64,000 nt of DNA from Diplocarpon mali (lineage: Eukaryota; Ascomycota; Leotiomycetes; Helotiales; Drepanopezizaceae), in the NCBI GenBank assembly GCA_024741835.1, contig JAENRP010000109.1, positions 1 to 64,000 of the forward strand, read 5' to 3'. Numbering within the stretch: the first letter of the stretch is position 1; each line of letters starts with the position of its first letter. Positions 1 to 9,311 of this stretch are shown in pieces. The translations under genes and the position numbers were made by a program. The notes under the pieces were generated by a model. The model saw only the letters and a list, made by a program, of their open reading frames with translations. It did no database searches and was not told the origin of the DNA.

Positions 1-83
1 ATGTGCGGAATATACCACGGGGGCCTGCGATTGGAATCCCCGGCAACTACATCCAAGCTCTCGGGAAAATTGACAGCTACCCT

Positions 84-1215
84 CTAGCATTTATTGTCCG
101 GCCCCCGAATCAAATTCTTAATTCCATCTCCCCTCATCGTACACTCCCACGCAACCGTAGCATTCTCGAAAGGCTCCACACCAGTGATCAGCTCCTTGAC
201 CGACACTCTCCTGGACTCCAGAAGATGCAACGCCAAGTCGTAATCACCCGCACTGTACCGGAAACAGCCTCTCATATTGATCTCCTTCTCCGACAAACGC
301 GTGATCGGGAACTCGACCTTGGGCTCCCCCAGCCCGACTTGCACATACGCCCCGCCAGGTTTCAAGACGGAGATCCCGGCCTCGATGCAGCTGGCGACGC
401 CCGTGGCTTCAAGCACGGCATCTGCCCCCGGGCCGAGCGCGTGGAGAGCAAGAATCTGGGCTGCGGTGGTCTCGGGGTCGTCCTCGCGTCCTGGGCCATA
501 AGCCCCCGAGCTCGCGAATTCCCGCGCGAAAGCCAGGCGCGAGCGGTTCACGTCGACCGAGATGACTTGCCTGGCCCCGAGAGCCCTCGCGACGCCGGCG
601 CAGAGCAGGCCCACGGTCCCCGCCCCAAAGATCACGACGTCCTGGCCAATCTCGATACCAGCCAGGCGAGAAGCGTGGACGGCTACGGCAAGGGGCTCGA
701 CGAGCACGGCCTCATCCAGACCAATGAATTCGGGCAGCTTGTAGCAGAAGTCCTCGGCCATCCTGAAGAACTTGGTGAGGGTACCATGGGAAGAAGGAGG
801 GTCGGCTGCGAATCTCATGGCGGGACAGAGGTTGTATCGGCCTGCTCTGCAGTTTTTGCAGCGCCGGCATGGAGACCCGGGTTCGATGGCGACGCGATCG
901 CCTACTTGGAGCGTGGTGACGCGCGGGCCGATGGAGTGGATGGTGCCGGATGCCTCGTGGCCCATGATGAGGGGATGGTTGGGAGAAACCTTGTTGACAA
1001 TTCCTCCGTGGGTCCAGAAGTGCACCTGGGGTCTTGTTAGGATTTGAGGTGAGAGGGAGGGGGTCCAGAAATACATCGCTTCCGCATACCCCGACGTAGG
1101 CAATGCGGATGATAACCTCGTGGTCATCTTCAAGAGTTGGATAGGGAGCTTCTTCGATCTTGGCAACGCCTGGATTGTACAGAAAGCATGATGGGTTCTT
1201 GAAAGGGGTCGTCAT
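84..1215 (-). CDS. zinc-dependent polyol dehydrogenase (xylitol/sorbitol type)
   Basis: Medium-chain NAD-dependent alcohol dehydrogenase that would oxidise a sugar alcohol to a ketose in the cytosol, most like fungal xylitol dehydrogenase of pentose catabolism. Two exons, 1075-1215 and 84-1025, with a 49-nt intron; the product is 360 aa, the normal length. The splice rebuilds the motif CGSD-VHFWTH. The catalytic zinc ligands are visible (Cys of VCGSD, His-Glu of GHEASG, Glu of VEPLAVAVHA). The four-cysteine structural zinc loop CRRCKNCRAGRYNLC and the Rossmann motif GAGTVGLL are present, and the Asp of ISVDVNRSR suggests NAD rather than NADP. L-arabinitol 4-dehydrogenase or sorbitol dehydrogenase are alternatives that sequence alone does not exclude. 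Three CACGTG sites lie 105-175 bp upstream of the start. Confidence 0.9.
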
Positions 1216-1319
1216 GTTGAGCGGTTGGGAGGAATCAGCCGGGTGCGTTTGTCTGGGGAGCTGTTTCCATTGAATCTGCTGGGATCCTTCAACTCTGATA
1301 TACGTGCAGTTCGGCCATG

Positions 1320-1389
1320 CACGTGTTTGGTCCGTACGCGTTCACGTGAAGGCGAGAAATTCCTTGCTTTGGTTACGCTGGACCACGTG
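1320..1389. promoter_or_regulatory. three CACGTG (E-box) sites upstream of the polyol dehydrogenase
   Basis: CACGTG occurs at 1320-1325, 1343-1348 and 1384-1389, within 175 bp upstream of the start codon of the minus-strand dehydrogenase. CACGTG is the classic core for bHLH factors (Cbf1, Pho4, SREBP types). The clustering is seen directly; binding and function are inferred. Confidence 0.4.
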
Positions 1390-3181
1390 GAAGGGTGTCT
1401 GTTCGTTGCCCATTCGGCCCAAAGCCCAGGGATCCGAGATCTTCCATTGATGCTTACCTACCCCTCACCAAGGCTGCTCTGCTCGGGTGCCACGCAAACC
1501 ACAAGACACCGTCTATCCAAACTCTCCCTGTCACCGCACCATCGTCTTATCTTCATTCGGCCTCTGCGGTCCCCTATGATTGGAATCAAAGGCCGACGAG
1601 TCAAGCCCGTTGATTCCCAGACGGACAGGCAGACTATCTGATCTGCACATCCGCTGCACAAGACATGCTGCACATCTTACTCAAGGACAGAGGCTAGAGC
1701 AGGAAGCATTGCGGGAGAGAGGCGCACAGCTACATCCCCGCGATGACGATCAAATGCTTTTTGCCCACCCAGGAAATGCAGTGCGCCGTTCTTGTTTTCA
1801 ATCGGAAGTGTTGGGCCCATCTTCACATTCAATTCCCAGGACTCTGGATTCATCACCTCTCGAACCGCGTTCAATCCAGTCCCCCTGGTGCCCCCGTCCC
1901 CCGTCCCCCACCCCTAGGGAACTAATGACAAGCTCTCCATCCCAAACAGCTCAAGCATAGGCCAAGGTGCGGTATTCTCCCCCTCGTAGCGACCAAAGGT
2001 TCGTCCACGGTAACTTTTCTCCCCTCCGAACATTGCTGCCCGGCAGACAAGCTGGCCCTCACCCGGGACATCCGTATCCTATGTCATTGCCGAAAAGTCG
2101 ATTCTTACTCGGAGCAACAGTCCATCTGTTACAATCTCCACTTTTCCAGATGTGAGGAAGTGGCAGTTTCCCACCAACCCTCCAAGCTCCCATTGGAGGT
2201 TTGGATTGGACGCAAGCCCCATGCTAGGTTTTTGCCTGCGAGGGTTGAGGCTGCGAAGGATAGTTTGATGCGCGAAATGAGCAGGATGGGTGGTTTGCTC
2301 CCACATCGGCACGAGAATGCCACGTCACGTTTTGCACCGGTCGGTTGCCTGGATGTTCACCTTTTTGTTATGATTTAAGCGAGGTCGCTTCGGTCGTCGG
2401 AGCCTCGTATGCATCGTCCATATTTCGAGTCTCGTGGGGTCGATTATGATATCGGCAGACTCAATGAGCACCCACCGATCAGAATTGATGTTACATTGGG
2501 ATGACCCGTCGCTGAAACACAAGCTCAAGAATCTCACGAACTCGACTGAAGGACTTGGCAGATATCATGCCCTTACCATAGTCGCGGGGCCCACGCATCT
2601 CCGACATGAACTCACAGAAAACCAGAAGCTCCTCCGTAGGCGTAGACAGCCTGCATCAAGACTTTGATACGACCGACAATGCCTCTAGAGCCATACGGGC
2701 GCCAGCGGAGTTGCTCTTGAGATCCGATGTGACCGAGAGGCCCCGAGAGCTGCACCCGCTGAGGCCGTAGCATCCTTCCAGTTGTGCTGACTTGGGGCAC
2801 GGACAGGAATCAACACGTATTCTCAGATGTGCGATTCTCCCCTCGACCGACTATGATTTACCATTCTCGACTCGGGGTGTGGAAATCGGCGGCACCTTGT
2901 TGAAATGAGGCGTTGTAGATCACAGGCTACTGTCTATCAGATCCAACCTTGTGATGGAAAGCAAGGGCCATGGTATTGCGAGGGGTCAATTAGATACTGA
3001 CAGGTGGGAGGGAGCCCCATGGCCAGCTCTGCAGAAATGCATGGGTAGCTCGGGGCTTCTTTGGTCAGATGATCAACCTTTTCGCCTCTTGTATGTCATT
3101 AATTCTGCGTCTACATCCCCGCTTGTCCTGCCGTGTTGTTGAGAAATCCATGGAGGATTGAATAGCGACGAGAATGACGCC
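1390..3181. other. intergenic, no gene recognised
   Basis: About 1.8 kb between the dehydrogenase promoter and the 3' end of the epimerase gene. Open frames are short, overlap on both strands and show no family motif or convincing splice structure. Nothing further can be supported. Confidence 0.6.
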
Positions 3182-4351
3182 CTATTCCTTTGGCCCAGCA
3201 ACCTTCTCTGCATGCCCCCTCTTTAGCCCCTGCAACTCAGCCTCTGCATCCACGATATCAGGGACCTCCTCCTCCAGAGTTCGGCCTGTTGGCTTCCAGG
3301 CCAGATACTCCCTTGCCCGCTTCGCAAAGCCCTTGGAGTTGAGTCCCCAAGACACGGCTTCAAAACCAGCAAGCTTCTCGGCCTCCTCTGAAGTCATGGC
3401 CCCCACCCTCTTGTCCTTGATATAACCCCGATTGAAGGCATACTCCCCAACCCACCTCGACACTTCTCCCCAGACATGATGACCGTTCTCTGCGAGAAAA
3501 TAACCCTCAGGGCCCCAGAGATGCGCGTCCAGCTCTGGCGTGTTTACAACAGCAGCTTCGGTGAGGAGGATGAATAGATCACTGAGGTCGTGTATGTGGA
3601 CGTTGTTCCACTCCGACAAACCCTTTCCCAATCTTGGCGCTTGGCCCTTCTCCAACGTCACCTTTGCCAAATGGTTTACCTGTCGACTACGTTTGTTGCC
3701 TGGTCCTCGGCCCGGGCCGTAGATGGTTGGGGGGCAGACGATGGCTGTCTTGACGCTTTCTGACCCTGTTGCGAGAACGATCTTGTCGATGTCGCGGTGG
3801 AAGGCGCTGTCTGGAAGGTTGGTGAGGTCGGAGACTCGGTCCAGATCATCGTAAGGTTGTGTGGAGGGAGCTTCGCCAAAGGTTTTCGTGTCGGAGTCTC
3901 TCCACGTCAAGATACCAGTCCCTGAGGTGTGCAACCAGAATCCGGGCTTCTCCTTGGTATGTCCAGCCGCGAGACCCGTCGCAATCGCCTTGGCAGCTCC
4001 CGCATGGTCCGACGAATCCGCCGTATCTAACGCAGCCCGTCAAAACATGACGCGGCGATGTGAAGCCGACTACTCACGGATCACGATATCTGCCTTTGAA
4101 CTCGCATCCTCGAGCAGCGTCGAGTCCTCCAACGAGCCATAAACAAAGCGAATCTTGGGATACGCAGCGGCAACTTTGGCTGCGCTATCACTGTTTCGAA
4201 CCAGAGCGGTGACCTCATACTCCGAGTGAGCTTTCTCGAGCGCGTAGAGCACGTCGCCCCCAATATACCCGGTTGTTCCTGTTCTGTAGACCGGGTCGAT
4301 TAATCAAGTTCTCGATGCCAGGTGAAGAGCTTACATGAAGATTCTCGTCAT
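3182..4351 (-). CDS. NAD(P)-binding Rossmann-fold epimerase/reductase (extended SDR type)
   Basis: Three exons (4335-4351, 4078-4283, 3182-4026) give a 355-aa protein. The first exon is only 17 nt (MTRIF plus two bases) and joins to form the dinucleotide-binding motif TGTTGYIG near the N-terminus. Further family features are the ALVRNS segment at the end of beta-2, a DIVI strand, LHTSGTGIL and the IVCPPTIYGPG motif typical of fungal nucleoside-sugar-epimerase-like or NmrA-like proteins. The canonical YxxxK pair is not obvious, so a true sugar epimerase is uncertain; it may be a reductase or a redox-sensing NmrA relative. Introns are 51 and 51 nt with good consensus. It probably acts in the cytosol, since no targeting signal is seen. 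Confidence 0.85.
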
Positions 4352-4471
4352 GCTGGTCGTCTCCTGATCCAAGTGACAGCTGACTGTTGAGCCGGGTAGA
4401 CGTCGGCGGGGGCGCTGCGCTTTAAGTAGCAACAGGTTTGAAAGGACAAGGGCTGACGCGGGGCGATGACG

Positions 4472-4534
4472 AGATGCAACATTGCAGGCTTCGGTTGCTG
4501 ATCAGATGCAACATTGCAGGCTTCGATTGCTGAT
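4472..4534. repeat. tandem duplication, 32-bp period
   Basis: Two copies beginning AGATGCAACATTGCAGGCTT start at 4472 and 4504. They match over about 31 bp with a single G/A difference (GGTTGCTGAT against GATTGCTGAT). It lies in the upstream region of the epimerase gene. Confidence 0.9.
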
Positions 4535-5822
4535 TCGTTTGCAAGCAGGGACGAGCCTCGCGAGACCGCAATCGCGGGCCCCGTGACTGGATAGTAACTA
4601 TCGGGACGTCAAACCCACATCTCGACCCTTCTGACGTGCGGACGGCGATCTGAGATCTGCCACGGACAGAATCTAAAGGTGTAGATGCCGAGTCCTATGG
4701 AGCCGCCGGAGTGATATATACAAGGTACGATTACATAAGCACCATCCTCGTAGATCCCAACCGCGACAAAGACCAAATCTCACCCGTCAGAGAGCACACG
4801 CGGGGGAGGCGAGATGGCGCATGCATATGCTATCTTCGCTACTCGGACTGCGGGAGTAACAGTTGGGACCCAATCGATCAGTGTCGTAGGTATTCGGGCG
4901 AAACAGCTCACCATTTCCCCCCTTTCGCAAGCGAGACTCTTGAATACCGCGAGTGTTGACGCCGGGGCTCGGCGGTACACGCGATACCGTTATTGCTGAT
5001 CAGCGGCCACCGCTGCACTGCTCTGTGGTATTTCGCCACGCCACGGGTATGGACGCATATCTGAATCGCAATCATAGCATTGTGGACTTGTACCACAGCT
5101 CTACTAGGAGTCAGTAGAACAGCTGATGTGTAGTCATTCCTCTACTAGACGCTCTTGGGGTAGTTGATCTACTTTCAACTGCCATACTAGACTTCTAGCG
5201 GCTACTTGTACGTTCAGCTATTACAATAGCTACCTGATTTTCCGAGATATCCTTAAAAGTCACGTCTCTAATCACGGCTATGTATAAGACCCAGAGAACT
5301 CTGTGAATGCTTCAGATGGCGGAATTACGTGGCTCTGCTAGTAGCGTGTAGAAGCACGGTAGCTAGTATAAGTATACCTCTCGCCTCCTGCTGGCTCGCC
5401 ACACCAAATACAAGACATCAAGGACTTGCTGCACTCTACCTCGTTGTCTATTACTCCCATCGATATATGTGCTGCACTATATCCCACTCATGAGTCTGTG
5501 ACACCCTATCCAACATAGCTTTGCAGCAGAGCCTTCTCGCTGTCAGGCTTTTGTCAACAGTCAAGACTCCTGCCAAACACCTCGGGACTGGGGTTCTTTG
5601 CAAGCTGTGCGGCCAGTGATGAGTAGCTCTGTAAGCCTCGGAAAGACGCTTGAAATCAATCTAGATTAGACCGACCTTCCGCCGGCCGAGTTTTGTAATA
5701 GAGCTCACCAAAGAACAAACAACCCGAGAACGGAGACCTCCAAGTATGAAGAGCAGTCCGAATCTCCCTCTCTGCTCCGAGATTAAGGACAGTGCTCGGG
5801 CCGTGGAGCGCGAGGGTCTTGG

Positions 5823-5847
5823 TGGTCACGTGTGCGACACGTGACCA
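5823..5847. promoter_or_regulatory. perfect 11-bp inverted repeat of GTCACGTG sites
   Basis: The arms TGGTCACGTGT (5823-5833) and ACACGTGACCA (5837-5847) are perfect inverted copies separated by GCG. Each arm contains GTCACGTG, which matches the RTCACRTG consensus known for Cbf1-type bHLH proteins. No gene that it would control is recognised nearby. Confidence 0.5.
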
Positions 5848-6130
5848 TACCAAGGAACATCCTACTCCAGCCGCATGTCAAAGTTGTCAAGACCAAAGGA
5901 AGCCAAGGCGTGTTGCTCAGTCGGCTTCCTCGGAAGAGTCTCGACGGAATTGGGCTGGAGAAGCGTCGAGTCGCCATGAACTCTCTCTCGTCACCTCAGC
6001 TTCCATGGAAGAGCTAAGCCGACGTGGTCTGCGATCTGAATCTGATCCCTGCCATTGTACCTGGACTGCCTTTGGAGATTTGACAGAGGCTACGACACCA
6101 TGGACAATATCAAATCACGGACCCAGCTCT

Positions 6131-6220
6131 TGGCTTGGAACCTTCTCCTTGCTCCTTTCCTCTTGTCCTCTCGGCTGGCTTGGAACTTTCTCCCAACTCC
6201 TTTCCTCTCGTCCTCTCAGC
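6131..6220. repeat. tandem duplication, 45-bp period
   Basis: Two imperfect copies start at 6131 and 6176, each beginning TGGCTTGGAAC and ending in a pyrimidine-rich half with CTCCTTTCCTCT. They differ at several positions. No coding role can be supported. Confidence 0.8.
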
Positions 6221-7057
6221 TTGGTCGAAGCAAATAGGCTTCGTTTCAAGTTCCGGAGAGAGGGGTATCCTTCCGCTCAGGAAACCCTCCATCTCTTAGA
6301 CTTTAAAGTAGATTCCCGAGTACGTAACGTGCCCCTGCTGCAGAGCTTTGTCCCCGTCATCTTCATTGATCAACAATGTTGTCAAGCCATCGGGTTTCAA
6401 GCGGTCGACTTGCTGCGGTTGCTGTGCCGGACTCTCGCAGATCTTCCGTCGGTGGATTTCGGCCCCGGCTTTCCATCCACCGTCCTCGGTCTGGGACGTG
6501 AAATCAGGAGTACGCCGAGCCTGGAATCGAGCCTCGTGCGGTGGTTATGGCGCCTGCGACGAAGTCCTTGGAAAACAAGCGAGTGATTTCGCAAACCCCA
6601 GTGCTGCTTGTCCCATCCTCGTTTCGGGGTTATATCGCTCCTCGGAATGGGATTCACAGGTACCGCACTTTACCTGTTGAAATGCCTGTGAGAGAGGACC
6701 CTCGAGGTCGGTTCCTCAGTGCTCGCGGAGGAGAAACCCTGGCCTGGTAGAATGATCTTTCGGCTCTCTGTCCGCGAATGGCCAGTCGAAAACAGACTCA
6801 CAGATCTGCATACGCGAGTCTCGAAGGGTTCGACACTCCCCCACTCTGGTTTGAATAGCTGCATCCCCCTGTTGATGGGGCGCGGATCGGTGGGCGTGAG
6901 CCCGAGGTGCCTGCGAGAGACTGGGACAGCGTTTTTCTCCGCATTAGATATTTCTCCGTCCACGCCATCCACAACCCAGGGAGGACTCCGAGAGCCTCCC
7001 CGCCGATCGGGATGCGAGTGAGAAGTCCGAGGGAGTCGGGAGGAATATAGTGATCGG

Positions 7058-7109
7058 GTCACGTGTAAGGCATACGACGAGAGCGAGAGGGAATCTCGGG
7101 ACACGTGAC
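7058..7109. promoter_or_regulatory. second inverted pair of GTCACGTGT sites
   Basis: GTCACGTGT at 7058-7066 faces its perfect inverse ACACGTGAC at 7101-7109, with a 34-bp spacer. The same 9-mer forms the core of the inverted repeat at 5823-5847, so four copies of this octamer-plus site occur within 1.3 kb, in two face-to-face pairs. Confidence 0.45.
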
Positions 7110-7138
7110 GGCCTTGGCATCGCCTCGGTACTGAGTTT

Positions 7139-7164
7139 TCTCTCTCTCTCTCTCTCTCTCTCTC
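7139..7164. repeat. (TC)n microsatellite
   Basis: Uninterrupted TC dinucleotide run of about 13 units followed by GCTCTG. Confidence 0.9.
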
Positions 7165-7509
7165 GCTCTGAATCATCTACAAGCAAAACCCGAACACAAT
7201 CAAGTGTCCCAAGGCTGTCGCCGCTCGATTTGCCCGGCCCTCCTCGCTCGACCACGGGGTCAGATGAGAGCCGTCCCGTGGTAATAAATCGAGATCGCGA
7301 GCCGAGCGCGATAGAGCTGGGGGGCTCTTGCGACCTGCCGAATACATGGGAGCGAGGGTGGAGATCCTCATCCTCAAGAGGGCAGGTCGCACTGCACTCC
7401 ACAGCTGCGTGCAGCGAAGACTTGAATCGAACTATCTGTCAATAGCGGCGCGTATCTGGCGCGTGTGCCTTTGTGGAATGAGGAGCATCAGGGGGAGCGA
7501 TCCTGAGAA

Positions 7510-7847
7510 GAATCGACTTTTGCAACGGGTCTTTATATATAATAAGCGTACTGGAATGAATCACTTTTGCAACGGGGTCTTTATATATAATGAGCGTCTT
7601 GAGATGAATTACTTCTGCAAATAGGTCTTTACATATGATGAGCGTCCTGAGATGAATCGACTCTTGCAACCGGGTCTTGATATATAATGAGCGTCCTGAA
7701 ATGAATCACTTCTGTAAATAGGTCTATATATATAATAAGCGTCCTAACATGAATCGACTCTTGCAACCGGGTCTTGACATATAATGAGCTTCCTAAAATG
7801 AACCACTTCTGCAAATAGGTCTGTATATATAATGAGCGTCCTGAAGA
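7510..7847. repeat. minisatellite A: about seven 48-49-bp units
   Basis: Units start at 7510, 7558, 7606, 7654, 7703, 7751 and 7800. A shared core reads like TATATAATGAGCGTCCTGA after a GGTCT. Two variants of the first half alternate from unit 3 on: one with CTTCTGCAAATAGGTCT (units 3, 5, 7) and one with CTCTTGCAACCGGGTCT (units 4, 6), giving a higher-order period near 97 bp. Not coding as far as can be seen. Confidence 0.92.
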
Positions 7848-7920
7848 AGTCAAGGCTGCCACGTCTGATATTCCAAATGGCTCTCTGGTACTGTGTCGTT
7901 ATCAATCGGAAGCCTCGTGT

Positions 7921-8236
7921 AGTTACAATTGCAAGTATTCTATAGTTACAATTGCAAGTCTTCTGTAGTTACAATTGCAAGTATTCTATAGTTACAACTG
8001 CAAGTCTTCTATAGTTACAATTGCAAGTCTTCTGTAGTTACAATTGCAAGTCTTCTGTAGTTACAATTGCAAGCCTTACATAGTTACAATCCCAATCCTC
8101 CGTACTTACAATCCCAACCCTCCGTACTTACAATCCCAACCCTCCGTACTTACAATCCCAACCCTCCGTAGTTACAATCCCAAGCCTCCGTACTTACAAT
8201 CCCAAGCCTCACGTACCTACAACCCCAAGCCTTCCA
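7921..8236. repeat. minisatellite B: about fourteen 22-23-bp units
   Basis: The first seven units have a 23-bp period (starts 7921, 7944, 7967, 7990, 8013, 8036, 8059) and begin AGTTACAATTGCAAG. From 8082 the unit is 22 bp, of the form ACTTACAATCCCAACCCTCC, with starts 8082, 8104, 8126, 8148, 8170 and 8192, then a diverged copy at 8215. The change of unit type inside one array suggests two rounds of expansion from diverged founders. Confidence 0.92.
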
Positions 8237-8430
8237 TCCGAGACATCTACAAGCCCATCCTCTCGGAGAGGTGAACGCGCGAGAGAAGCGGCCCAGCTCC
8301 AGCACGACCAGGCTCGGGGATACTTCCGCGCAGGTCTTCCTACGGCGGGTGTCGTCTGGACCCCGCCGAGCGAGGGCGAACAACACGCAGGCTTTTTGGC
8401 CGCTACGCCGTCGCCGGCGTGATACGAAGC

Positions 8431-8481
8431 GGGGGGGGGAGTTTCAATTCCCGCGGGGGTGGAGAGGGGGCAAGGGGGTGG
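8431..8481 (+). other. G-run cluster with quadruplex potential
   Basis: Runs of nine, five, five and five G occur within about 50 bp on the plus strand (near 8431, 8455, 8466 and 8474). The spacing of the last three fits G-quadruplex folding. Function is unknown. Confidence 0.5.
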
Positions 8482-8822
8482 AAAATACACTTTTCGCCGA
8501 GGGTTGACGTACGTCGTCCCTGACATGCAACGCTTCCCTCGGCTCGCCCATGGGCTTGTTTACTTTTGGGCCGGCGTCGCATCCTGTCGACCTCGGGCGC
8601 AGATCCGGGGCTCCCCGCCAGGACGGAATTGCGAGGGGAGAAGACTCGACGCGGTCCTGCTTCTCCTCTCCGTCTCCGACCTGCCCACCGCGCCCGTCCC
8701 GCCGTCGCCGCGACCGCCGACACGATCAGGTCCGCGGGAGGAACACACGGTGGCACGTCCACCGAGGGGCGTCGCCGCATGGGCTGGCAGCCGACGCGGC
8801 CAGGGGGTGTTGACGATGGATC

Positions 8823-8894
8823 TCCCTCGTCGCCGGCCAAAGTCTTCCCCACGCGAAATCCCTCGTCGCCGGCCACAGTCTTCCCCACGCGAAA
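8823..8894. repeat. tandem duplication, 36-bp period
   Basis: Two copies start at 8823 and 8859 with TCCCTCGTCGCCGGCCA and differ at one base (AAAGTC against ACAGTC). The period is a multiple of three, so it makes 12-residue repeats in every overlapping open frame, but none of those frames is supported as a gene. Confidence 0.85.
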
Positions 8895-9149
8895 GCATAT
8901 GTCGTCGGGCGAACCCACCCAAAACCCCACCCGGGCACGCGGCTGGTGCTTTTGGGGGGGGGTCCGCGACGACATGTTCCGCCGGCGACGAAGCATGACC
9001 GGCGCGGAGCCTTGGCCGTCGGCCCAGCCCCTGGAGCTCCAGACCGGAAAAGCTCTCGTTCTCCTGGACCACTTTCCACCCTTTCTTTTCTCCACAAGTG
9101 ACAAGACGAGCCGGCCAAGCGGCGGCCACGCTTCCTCTCACGCGCTCGC

Positions 9150-9157
9150 CATAAAAT
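9150..9157 (+). promoter_or_regulatory. possible TATA-like element of the lactonase gene
   Basis: CATAAAAT stands in otherwise GC- and CT-rich DNA about 155 bp upstream of the lactonase start codon, followed by long CT-rich stretches that are common at fungal transcription starts. The assignment is an inference from position only. Confidence 0.3.
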
Positions 9158-9311
9158 CCTCCAAAATGCTGCCGGTTCCCCTCTGCACGTTCGCGCCTCT
9201 CCCTCCCCCTCCTCCGCTGCTCTCTCGCCGACCCAAACTCGTCCGTCTCGGCCTGCGAAAAGCCGCCTCGAGTGCTGGTGCTGCTGCTGGTGCTGCTGCC
9301 TGCTCGCCGAG

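Larger units (their letters stand above)
4352..9311. other. 5-kb gene-free region rich in repeats
   Basis: No coding sequence with recognisable domains was found here. The stretch holds a 32-bp tandem duplication, face-to-face CACGTG sites, a 45-bp tandem duplication, a (TC)n tract, two adjacent minisatellites, G-runs and a 36-bp duplication, all listed separately. Part of it (about 4900-5650) is dense in stop codons and TpA steps, which could be mutated transposon relic, but no transposase or clear LTR can be shown. The last kilobase is GC-rich and open in several overlapping frames without family resemblance. Confidence 0.6.

Noticed and set aside
5081..5512. Possible solo LTR beginning TGTGG and ending CCAACA with an internal TATAAGTATA.
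   Set aside because: The flanking five bases do not form a clear target-site duplication, no second copy is in the window and no gag/pol remnant is near.
5792..6586. 264-codon open frame on the plus strand.
   Set aside because: Repetitive, Ser/Arg-rich composition with no motif; it spans the 45-bp tandem duplication and overlaps other open frames.
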